Shown: piece by piece, positions 8,377 through 15,453 of the stretch
Layout: every line of letters starts with the position of its first letter
Position numbering within the stretch: position 1 is the stretch's first letter
DNA from: JBMNKL01 sp050952225
GTDB lineage: Bacteria > Bacillota > Clostridia > Acetivibrionales > DTU013
Length of the DNA: 43,620 nucleotides
Direction of reading: 5' to 3'
NCBI GenBank assembly: GCA_050952225.1
Contig: JBMNKL010000005.1
Location: forward strand, 1 to 43,620
Made by a program: the position numbers and the translations under genes
Notes under the pieces: generated by a model
What the model saw: the letters and a program-made list of their open reading frames with translations, nothing else
What the model was told of the DNA's origin: nothing
The model's database searches: none

Positions 8377-9786
8377 TTATTTATGCCTGATCACTTCAAA
8401 ACGTTCCATAGTATATTTCTCTCCCGGCCTGATACCAGCTTTCCGCAATGCGATAGCCACCTGCTCCTCCGGAGTGTCTACTCCCTCCAGGTCAGGCAAC
8501 AGAAGCCCTGAACGCGCTCCTGACCTGACAATAACGCCGTACCGTTTGACATCGAGCTTATCCAATGAATCAATAGCTTCAGGCTCGCCCAGTACATCCA
8601 CCGAATATTCAAGGGAATCCAGTTCGTTTTCCTCGACCGGGCTGAACCTCGGATCTTCCGTTCCTGCACTGATTGCGTTGTGTATGATCTCGTGTGCGAT
8701 ATTATTCCTGGCTGGAAATATTGTCCCAATACATCCCCTGAGCCTTCCTGACTTTTTTATGGAGACAAACACACCTGCCCGCCTGCTTGTCATCTCGTGC
8801 GGCAGCACATCCGGGACATCGATTACGGTTGAATTCGTTACGTACATTTCGAGTGCCTTCCTTGCAAGGGAGACATACGGATCTTCCATTTTCCTTATTT
8901 CATCCAGCCTTTCTTTGTCCAGGCTCTCAAGCTTGTCCAGGAGGCTTCTCCCCGCAAGCTCCTCCCCCGGAATGAACCTGGCAACGGCATAACCTACGCC
9001 GAACGGGCCTTCGTATGAATAAACCTCGGACCTGATACTGCGCCCGTCAAGGGCGCCAAACATCATGATAAATGAGCGCAATCCGCATTCGCCCGCTTCT
9101 TCAGTCAAGCTTTCGTCAAAATTAAGCAGGCCTTCCGGATCAGGAATCTTCAGGTAATTCACCAGCTGGCTGTCAAATTCCGGACCGCTTTCATCAAAGC
9201 CATACGGGCCGTCCGGGGACAGCCTGTGCGAAAGATCCCCGCTCGCAAGAAATACCGCATTTTCACCGGTATTCCGCACTGCCTTGCCGATACACGCGCC
9301 AAACTTGTATAGTTCTTTAAACGGCAAACCTGCTATCGAAATATGAACCAGCTTAAAATCCGTGTACTTTTCTGCGATAAAATATAGCGGAACCATGGCG
9401 CCGTGATCAAGATCCCCCGAAATTCTATACCTGGCGGCAAGACGTTCGTCCAGCCCGCCGCATGGAATACCTTCCTTATTTGCTATTGATATTATTTCTT
9501 CGGTCAACCGGATATTATTGTCAAACCGCAGTTTGACTTCCGGAACTCCGAATCTTTCCATACTGCCGCTAATCACATGTTTTAGGTTGATATGGATAAA
9601 ATCCTGGAATACCGGTCCATGAGGCGTAGTAAGAATTATTGTCGAAGGTCTAAGCTGCGCGATTTCCGCCGCCATTTTTTTAAGAGCTTCCAATGTGGCT
9701 CGCGCTTTCTTTTCCTCTCCCATGCCGATCTCGGGTATCAATATCGGCGGATGCGGCGATATGAACGCACCTGTAATCATCCCCAT
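8377..9786 (-). CDS. AmmeMemoRadiSam fusion protein: Memo/LigB-like domain plus AMMECR1 domain
   Basis: About 469 residues from the ATG at 9784-9786, which has AGGAAAGG eight bases upstream; an earlier in-frame GTG at 9792 is too close to that site. Residues 1-270 form a class III extradiol-dioxygenase-like (LigB/Memo) fold with GAFISPHPPILIPEIG at the start, SGDLDHGAMVPLYF and ASGDLSHRLSPDGPYG. Several histidines are positioned as in metal-binding members. Residues about 290-469 form an AMMECR1 domain, identified by its signature LRGCIGT. The two parts are separate genes in some genomes and fused here. With the radical SAM gene directly downstream this is the complete AmmeMemoRadiSam set. 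No biochemical role is firmly known; the family name only records co-occurrence. Confidence 0.92.
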   Translation of the reverse strand: MGMITGAFISPHPPILIPEIGMGEEKKARATLEALKKMAAEIAQLRPSTIILTTPHGPVFQDFIHINLKHVISGSMERFGVPEVKLRFDNNIRLTEEIISIANKEGIPCGGLDERLAARYRISGDLDHGAMVPLYFIAEKYTDFKLVHISIAGLPFKELYKFGACIGKAVRNTGENAVFLASGDLSHRLSPDGPYGFDESGPEFDSQLVNYLKIPDPEGLLNFDESLTEEAGECGLRSFIMMFGALDGRSIRSEVYSYEGPFGVGYAVARFIPGEELAGRSLLDKLESLDKERLDEIRKMEDPYVSLARKALEMYVTNSTVIDVPDVLPHEMTSRRAGVFVSIKKSGRLRGCIGTIFPARNNIAHEIIHNAISAGTEDPRFSPVEENELDSLEYSVDVLGEPEAIDSLDKLDVKRYGVIVRSGARSGLLLPDLEGVDTPEEQVAIALRKAGIRPGEKYTMERFEVIRHK

Positions 9787-9792
9787 AATCAC

Positions 9793-10161
9793 GACCTTTC
9801 CTGGTTTTTCAAAGCTCGGCGATAGTTAATGTGCCCGGTACGCTGACAGGCAATCCATCCCCATGTAATCAGCCGGCAATCAATCCGAAGCTAAAAACGC
9901 TGGTGGCTGTCCATCGTTAAAAAAGCCGTCGGCAAGCACTCCAGACTAATTAAATGCTATCATATCCATCTGCTCATCTCAAGGGTGAAATCCCTATAAT
10001 CTTTTCCTGGTTTTACCTTGACAGCAGGTCTTTCTTTTGAAACGAGTTAAAATGAGATGTCTTGTTAACATCAAGAGCCCGCCAAAGTCAGCGGGCTTTT
10101 GTCCAATCCGTGGTCAGACTGTCCGTAATCCCGCTAAAACAGCAGGTTTTCGGACATCCTG
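9793..10161. other. Gene-free spacer
   Basis: No convincing reading frame with a ribosome binding site is visible on either strand. It presumably holds the promoter of the Memo/AMMECR1-radical SAM operon, but I could not assign clear -35 and -10 boxes. It also holds the hairpin at 10076-10097 and a weaker inverted repeat GTCCG...CGGAC around 10130-10156. Confidence 0.5.
10076..10100. terminator. Probable intrinsic terminator near tRNA-Leu
   Basis: AGCCCGC (10076-10082) pairs perfectly with GCGGGCT (10091-10097) around an 8-base loop. TTTT follows on the plus strand. On the minus strand, downstream of tRNA-Leu, the tail CTTGATGTT is weaker. No plus-strand gene ends here, so it probably ends the tRNA transcript despite the poorer tail. 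Confidence 0.55.
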
Positions 10162-10244
<83 letters not shown>

Positions 10245-10279
10245 ATAATCCAGGTTAAGCAGTTCATCATACAACTGAC

Positions 10280-10308
10280 ATTATAATTACCGCAAGTTAT
10301 CGTGTCAA
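10280..10308 (-). promoter_or_regulatory. Housekeeping promoter of tRNA-Leu
   Basis: On the minus strand, TTGACA (10303-10308) and TATAAT (10280-10285) match consensus exactly with a 17-bp spacer. This is ideal for a sigma-A promoter serving a highly transcribed tRNA. Confidence 0.88.
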
Positions 10309-10330
10309 GCCGATAATATTACCGTCCCGG

Positions 10331-10388
10331 GAGAAATGGGGTCATGGAGAAATGGGGTCAAGCTTGTGAGGTATGGGATCAGGCTTGA
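10331..10388 (+). repeat. G-rich repeat array, left of arsR
   Basis: Two near-identical 16-bp units with core GAGAAATGGGGTCA start at 10331 and 10347. They are followed by a looser unit containing TATGGGATCAGGCTTG. The 15-mer GAAATGGGGTCATGG (10333-10347) recurs exactly at 10975-10989 on the other side of arsR. It resembles the short G-rich units found near degenerate mobile elements, but no element is recognisable. Confidence 0.6.
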
Positions 10389-10433
10389 ATTATTTTCTTA
10401 TTCTTACCCGCACCCGCATGTAATCCGCCCAGT

Positions 10434-10808
10434 TCATCCATGCCTTATATGTTCCATGCCCTGGTTGAACAACTGCAGGACATGGTCATCGTCAAGCGAA
10501 TAATAGACGGACTTGCCCTCCTTGCGAAATTTGACCAGCCTCATATTCCTCATAATCCTCAACTGGTGGGAAACAGCCGATTGCGTCATACCGACGGCTT
10601 CGGCAATATCACATACACAAAGGTCACATTGAGAAAGGGCGAAAATAATCTTAAGCCTGGTCTGATCACCAAGCACTTTAAAAAACTCAGAGAGCCTTAA
10701 AGCATCTGAATCATCGATCATGCGAGCCTTTACTGTGTCAACGTTCTCCTGGTTGATTTTCAATTCTTCACAACTGTCGCAGGTTTCTTCCATCATCAGC
10801 AGCACCAT
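10434..10808 (-). CDS. ArsR/SmtB-family metal-responsive repressor (CadC/CzrA-like)
   Basis: A 124-residue winged-helix repressor. LGDQTRLKIIFAL opens the DNA-binding region and MTQSAVSHQLRIMRNMRLV is the recognition helix-turn-helix. Two metal sites can be read. The cysteine site (alpha-3N) is CDSC near the N-terminus (Cys10, Cys13) plus CDLCVCD (Cys61, Cys64, Cys66), as in cadmium/lead/zinc-sensing CadC. The C-terminal alpha-5 site is Asp107, His109, His120 and His123, matching the D-x-H...H-x-x-H pattern of zinc sensors CzrA and SmtB. No metal exporter is adjacent, so its target is elsewhere or is its own promoter. The start is uncertain: ATGs at 10808, 10796 and 10793 are possible and none has a clear ribosome binding site. 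Confidence 0.93.
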   Translation of the reverse strand: MVLLMMEETCDSCEELKINQENVDTVKARMIDDSDALRLSEFFKVLGDQTRLKIIFALSQCDLCVCDIAEAVGMTQSAVSHQLRIMRNMRLVKFRKEGKSVYYSLDDDHVLQLFNQGMEHIRHG

Positions 10809-10881
10809 TCGTTCACGGCAGTCAGGCTAATAATGCGAATAAATCAGCTTAGCCCTGCAACCGCTATCAATCCTATGCTAG

Positions 10882-10910
10882 ATTATATTTTTATTACCTG
10901 TATAAGTCAA
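10882..10910 (-). promoter_or_regulatory. Promoter of the arsR gene
   Basis: On the minus strand, TTGACT (10905-10910) and TATAAT (10882-10887) are separated by 17 bp. The predicted transcript starts about 65-70 nt before the coding region. Confidence 0.72.
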
Positions 10911-10930
10911 GCCGGCATGCCACTGTTGGA

Positions 10931-10997
10931 ATATGGGATATGGGATCAGCATGGGTGGCGGATGGGGCCATGGGGAAATGGGGTCATGGGAAATGGC
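10931..10997 (+). repeat. G-rich repeat array, right of arsR
   Basis: It contains ATATGGGATATGGGATCAG and then GAAATGGGGTCATGG at 10975-10989, identical to 10333-10347 on the left of arsR. Both arrays have the same orientation. The spacer 10809-11064 holds nothing else apart from the arsR promoter. Confidence 0.6.
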
Positions 10998-11064
10998 AAA
11001 TTAGAGTTGCCGCAAAGCCAGGCAATTGTTATATTTATATTAATAGCACAACGGGAGAATCATA

Positions 11065-11874
11065 ATGGCTGTGAAAATCCTTATCGCATTTATTGCATCT
11101 GTTATTGCCTTAATTTTATACATGATATTCGAAACTACATGGCTGAAAATCGAAAGGCTTGATTTTTCACGCAAGGGAAACGGCCTTCGCATAATGCACC
11201 TGACAGATCTTCATATAAATATGACAAGAATCCCCGCCGAACGAATCAGGAAAGTAGTAAAAGCCGAAAATCCGGACCTTATACTCATCACGGGCGATTA
11301 TATCAATGTTCCGCTGCACGCCTCGCTTTTCCTGAAGTACCTGCATACATTCTGCAAGGGGTACCGTACTGTTTTATGCCTGGGAAATCATGACATACGG
11401 GCCTTCGGGCGCAACAAGGAAGGTCTTGAAAACTTCATCCGGGAAATAGAAGCGCTGAATGTGGAAGTATTGCGAAACCGGACGGTAATAGCGGAAAAGA
11501 ACAGGAAAAAATACAACATAATCGGAATCGACGACCTGCGCAAAGGCAATCCGGATATTGAAAAAGCCATGAAAGGCTGTGTTCCCGGTGTATTGAAAAT
11601 AGCAATCACCCATAACCCGGACATAGTACTGCAGATACCCGGCAAAATTGTCGATTACATGTTTGCCGGCCATTTTCACGGGGGACAAATCTGGATGCCA
11701 TTCAACCTGGAATTTTTTCTGCTCCGCGACGACGTCCTGTGCAAAATGGGAATCACAAGAGGGCTCAAATGTATAAACGGCATCAGGGTATACATAAACA
11801 GGGGCTTGGGGAACGTGGTCGTACCGTTCCGTTTCCTGTCCCGCCCGGAAATACTGATCTGCACCCTTCCGTGA
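11065..11874 (+). CDS. Membrane-anchored metallophosphoesterase
   Basis: 269 residues. A single N-terminal helix (ILIAFIASVIALILYMIF) anchors the protein. The calcineurin-like phosphoesterase domain has its dimetal motifs in order: DLHINM near residue 49, GDYIN near 78, GNHDIR near 109, ITHNPD near 180 and GHFHGGQIW near 206. It belongs to the YkuE/YaeI-type group, whose known members hydrolyse phosphodiester or pyrophosphate bonds of lipids or nucleotides; the substrate here cannot be assigned. The start ATG follows ACGGGAGAATCATA. It stands alone and is convergent with pgi. Confidence 0.9.
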   Translation: MAVKILIAFIASVIALILYMIFETTWLKIERLDFSRKGNGLRIMHLTDLHINMTRIPAERIRKVVKAENPDLILITGDYINVPLHASLFLKYLHTFCKGYRTVLCLGNHDIRAFGRNKEGLENFIREIEALNVEVLRNRTVIAEKNRKKYNIIGIDDLRKGNPDIEKAMKGCVPGVLKIAITHNPDIVLQIPGKIVDYMFAGHFHGGQIWMPFNLEFFLLRDDVLCKMGITRGLKCINGIRVYINRGLGNVVVPFRFLSRPEILICTLP

Positions 11875-11905
11875 GCGTTCTTTGTACTCTTCGCAGGCGT
11901 TCCTG

Positions 11906-13269
11906 CTACTGTGCCCACCGTTTGAGCCTTTTTTCAAGTTTTTCCTTTTCTCTTTCGTAGCCCGGCTTCCCGAGGAGCGCGAACATGTTCTTTTTATATG
12001 CCTCCACTCCGGGCTGGTCAAATGGATTGACACCCATCAGGTACCCGCTGATACCGCACGCTTTCTCAAAGAAATACACAAGATTGCCAAACCAATAGCT
12101 GCTCATTTCGGGAATATTTATAAGAAGATTCGGCACACCGCCGTCGGTGTGGGCAATAATCGTACCCTGCATTGCTTTTTTATTGACATTGTCAATGTCC
12201 ATGCCGGCAAGGAAATTCAGTCCGTCAATGTTGTCGCTGTCTTCCGTTATGGATAAATTTTTCCTCGGTTTCTCCACGCTCAAAACGGTTTCGAATATAT
12301 TGCGAAGGCCATCCTGGATATACTGCCCGAGTGAATGGAGGTCGGTCGTAAAATCAACTCCCGCCGGAAAAATTCCTTTCCGGTCCTTTCCCTCGCTTTC
12401 GCCAAAGAGCTGTTTCCACCACTCGGTGAAGAAATGCATTGACGGCTCGTAATTGACCATTATCTCGATCGTCTTCCCTTTCCTGTAAAGGATGTTCCTG
12501 GCGGCTGCATACCTGTAGCACGTCATTTTCGGCAATATCAGGGTTGTTGTAACGCCCGCAGGCATCAAGAGCACCCTGCATCATTGCATCGGTATCGATT
12601 CCTGCAGCGGCGATGGGCAGCAGTCCCACAGCGGTAAGTACGGAATACCTTCCTCCTATGTCGCCGGGAATGACAAAACTCTCATATCCTTCTTCCTGAG
12701 CCAGCTTTTTTAAAGCGCCCGCGGTTCTGTCCGTCGTGACAAAAATCCTCTTAGCCGCCCCGGCCTTGCCGTACTTTTTCTCCATGTGCTCCTTGAATAT
12801 CCTGAATGCAATCGCGGGTTCCGTCGTTGTCCCGGACTTGGAAATGACATTCACGGATATTTCCTTGTCTTCCAGCAGCTCGCACAGCTCCGCAAGGTAA
12901 GTAGAGCTGATATTGTTGCCGGCGAAATAAATCTCAGCACCCTTTCTTTTATCCCTTGAAAGCAGGTTGCTGAAACGAATGCGAAAGCGCCTCAACCGCG
13001 GCTCTTGCTCCCAGGTAAGAACCGCCTATGCCGATAACCACCAGCGCCTCGGAATCCGATCTGATTTTTGACGCTGCATCCTTGATCCTGGCATATTCGG
13101 TTTTATCGTATTTTTCCGGCAAATCCACCCATCCGGTGAAATCGCTGCCGACGCCCAGCTTTTTGTGGAGCATTTCATGGGCGGAATATATAAACGGCGC
13201 CAAGTTTGATATTTCGCTCTCATTCAGATACGGCTGCGTGTATCTGCAATCCAGTTTTATCTTGTTCAT
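11906..13269 (-). pseudogene. pgi: Glucose-6-phosphate isomerase, broken by two +1 frameshifts (possible assembly errors)
   Basis: Three consecutive minus-strand frames together cover a full-length isomerase of about 450 residues, the glycolytic enzyme interconverting glucose-6-phosphate and fructose-6-phosphate. Part 1 (13269 to about 12975) has IGIGGSYLGARAAVEALSHSF. Part 2 (to about 12522) has the signature SKSGTTTEPAIAFR and GGRYSVLTAVGLLP. Part 3 (to 11906) has RNILYRKGKTIEIMVNYEP and ends VEAYKKNMFALLGKPGYE. Break 1 is at 12972-12976 (TTTCAGC instead of TTC AGC) and break 2 at 12520-12525. Removing one base at each restores the family sequence, and every key motif is preserved. The start is the ATG at 13267-13269 behind GGGAGA; an upstream TTG at 13275 is unlikely. 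Either a very recent pseudogene or, more likely, two insertion errors. Confidence 0.93.
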
Positions 13270-14776
13270 GCTCAATGTCTCCCGCTATACCTGTTTTTTG
13301 CTCGCTTTGTCTTCTCATGCGCTCAGAAGTCTCAATAAGTTCCCTGACAATATCTTTTGCTTTCTCGGCCATCTCCTTGTTATGGCTTGTGAGCCCGCTT
13401 GCTTCCTGCACATTTGCCGAAACCTCCTGGCAAGCTGCCGATATTTCACTTATGCTTTCCACAAACCGTTCATTTGATGCCAATATCCGTTTAATCTTTT
13501 CGTCTACACTGTTTACATTCGCCCTTACTTCGTTCATTTTTTCAATTATATCATTAAATACGGCATTTGCCATTGAAATAAGCTTACCTTGTTCTTCGTT
13601 CATTTCTATAAGGTTAATGACAGCCTCGACCGAACTCTCCAGCTGGTAATACAGTTCATTTATTATACTGGAAATATTGACCGCTGAATCTTTGCTTGGA
13701 GCAGCAAGTTTCCTGATTTCATCCGCTACTACGGCAAACCCTTTGCCGGCCTCTCCCGACCTTGCGCTCTCTATTGATGCGTTTAGTGATAACAGGTCGG
13801 TTTGCTCTGAAATAGCGGATATTAATTTGGTAATTTCCCTGATACTCTCAGACTTATTTTTTAGTTCAAGCATCATATTATACACGTTGCTGCTGTCTTC
13901 CCGCACCAGGGAAGCTTTTTGATTTAAATCTTCCATAGTATTCATGCCTTCCTTAACCGATTCGGCCGTCCCGAGAGATATTTTCTCCATGCTTTCGGAT
14001 GTATTTGAAGTATCCTTGATCAGATTTTGTATGTCAATCGTTAACCCGGATTGGACCTGTATATTTGAAGTGGTGTCGTACGTGCCTCTCGCAATTTCCT
14101 CGAAAGCATTTGCCACAACATCTGTTGCCGCCGCAAGCTCGTCCACGATTTTATTCACTTCTCTCGAGTTTTTATCCAGCAAAGCCGCGGTATTGAGTAT
14201 GTCTTGCATGATTGCTTTTTCTTTCTCCATTTCCTCATTTATTCTGTCAACCTTCTCCTTATTGAATATATTCGAAAGCTTTGTGGAAATGATAAGCGTA
14301 AAACCGAAAAATACAACTGCGGCAATTTGTATCAAAAAATCTGTCGTAGCTCCAGCTGAATCTACTTTCAGGAAAAAGAAATAATACGCGATTTTTATCA
14401 CATTAACCGCAATCGCCAGGCTGCAGCTGACAACGATAAACGCGAGGTTAAAATACAGAAAATACGACAGCAGAATTGGAAACATGTATGCAAAAACCAT
14501 GAGCCGTTCAGTAGATGCAGTAAACATTGCAAAGATGTATGCAATAAAAAAACCCGCTATGGTGATATACTTCAAATATATGCTTTGCTTATTTTTGAAA
14601 TAGAGCCAGGTCGAAATAAGCATTGGGATTAATATAAGTGAAAAATAAGTAAGTAAATATTCTAATTCTTTACCGCCTTTTAAATATTCGGTGATATAAC
14701 CCACAACAAGGGCAATATTAAAAGCCCAATTTGCTGTAAGCACGACTTTATTGGTTCTTTGCAAATCGTTTCTCAT
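13220..14776 (-). CDS. Methyl-accepting chemotaxis protein with polytopic membrane sensor
   Basis: About 518 residues from the ATG at 14774-14776, eight bases after GGAGG. The N-terminal 190 residues form about six membrane helices with very short loops instead of the usual periplasmic sensor domain, so a membrane-soluble or membrane-state signal is plausible. No HAMP domain is evident. The cytoplasmic coiled-coil contains the hairpin tip ISEQTDLLSLNASIESARSGEAGKGFAVVADEIRKLA, which docks CheA and CheW. The usual E after RKLA is changed (LAAPSKDSA). The C-terminus overlaps pgi by 50 bp. If one base of the T6 run at 13294-13299 is extra, the frame ends instead at 13285, just before the pgi ribosome binding site, which looks more natural. 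Confidence 0.9.
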   Translation of the reverse strand: MRNDLQRTNKVVLTANWAFNIALVVGYITEYLKGGKELEYLLTYFSLILIPMLISTWLYFKNKQSIYLKYITIAGFFIAYIFAMFTASTERLMVFAYMFPILLSYFLYFNLAFIVVSCSLAIAVNVIKIAYYFFFLKVDSAGATTDFLIQIAAVVFFGFTLIISTKLSNIFNKEKVDRINEEMEKEKAIMQDILNTAALLDKNSREVNKIVDELAAATDVVANAFEEIARGTYDTTSNIQVQSGLTIDIQNLIKDTSNTSESMEKISLGTAESVKEGMNTMEDLNQKASLVREDSSNVYNMMLELKNKSESIREITKLISAISEQTDLLSLNASIESARSGEAGKGFAVVADEIRKLAAPSKDSAVNISSIINELYYQLESSVEAVINLIEMNEEQGKLISMANAVFNDIIEKMNEVRANVNSVDEKIKRILASNERFVESISEISAACQEVSANVQEASGLTSHNKEMAEKAKDIVRELIETSERMRRQSEQKTGIAGDIEHEQDKTGLQIHAAVSE

Positions 14777-15077
14777 ATGTATGACCTCCATATTTTAATA
14801 TAATGGCTCATTTTAAGACGAAATCTGCCTGGAAAAAATCACGCTGGCAGTGTTTCAATGAGGCGGTCGTAATCCATCCATCAGGCCTATCTTATTACAT
14901 TTTATATTTATTACATATATAAATCAACATTATTCTGTAATAAACTGAAAAATTTCTATAAGCAGGTGATTATATCACAAATTTGACACTATTACCCACG
15001 TCTTTATAGCAGCTTTTCAGAATAATTATGTAAATTGAAAATGGGGTGAAAATTGGAAGCGTAATATTATCGAATCT

Positions 15078-15106
15078 GTATAAAATATGATTGGGAATTC
15101 AATATA
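15078..15106 (+). promoter_or_regulatory. Candidate forespore (sigma-G type) promoter for the SASP gene
   Basis: GTATA (15078-15082), a 17-bp spacer and CAATATA (15100-15106) fit the sigma-G/F pattern G(C/T)AT(A/G) ... CAnnnTA and lie about 28 bp before the SASP start. The assignment relies on the match plus the gene's forespore role. The rest of the 14777-15133 spacer shows a small palindrome GTGATTATATCAC near 14967 and nothing else. Confidence 0.5.
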
Positions 15107-15133
15107 GATTTTATATCGAAGAGGAACGAGGTG

Positions 15134-15361
15134 ATGGCAATGTCAAGAAAAACCCCGCTTATCCCGGAAAAAAGGGAGGCCCTGAACCGTTTCAAGATGG
15201 AATGTGCCAGGGAAATCGGGCATGAACAGTTCGTCAAAGAAAATAACGACCACTACAAGGGCGATGTTTCGGCTGCCCAAAACGGGCGCGAAGGCGGCCC
15301 TATCGGCGGTCAGATGGTAAAAAGAATGATTGAGTACGCGGAACAGCATATGCTGAAATAA
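15134..15361 (+). CDS. Alpha/beta-type small acid-soluble spore protein
   Basis: A small protein of about 75 residues that coats and protects DNA in dormant spores against UV and heat. The family signature is visible: EALNRFKMECAREIG in the first helix and GGPIGGQMVKRMIEYAEQ in the second. The spacing between the helices is normal; the usual germination-protease site is replaced by a divergent segment around FVKENNDHY. The ATG at 15134 follows GAGGAACGAGG; a second in-frame ATG at 15140 is also possible. It is a single-gene unit with its own terminator. It shows that the organism forms endospores or descends from one that does. Confidence 0.9.
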   Translation: MAMSRKTPLIPEKREALNRFKMECAREIGHEQFVKENNDHYKGDVSAAQNGREGGPIGGQMVKRMIEYAEQHMLK

Positions 15362-15400
15362 TAGTGTGCCTGAATATTTTATAAATACAAAACAACATAA

Positions 15401-15432
15401 AGACGGTTCTCCGAAGAAGAACCGTCTCTTTA
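15401..15432. terminator. Bidirectional intrinsic terminator between the SASP gene and pheT
   Basis: AGACGGTTCT (15401-15410) pairs perfectly with AGAACCGTCT (15418-15427) around a short loop. T-rich tails follow on both strands (CTTTACGTGTTT on plus; TTTATGTTGTTTTG on minus). It therefore serves both convergent genes. Confidence 0.85.
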
Positions 15433-15453
15433 CGTGTTTCTTTACACGTCTTT

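Noticed and set aside
10010..10060. TTGACA on the plus strand near 10018 as a promoter for a hidden gene
   Set aside because: No -10 box at 16-18 bp, and no downstream reading frame with a ribosome binding site.
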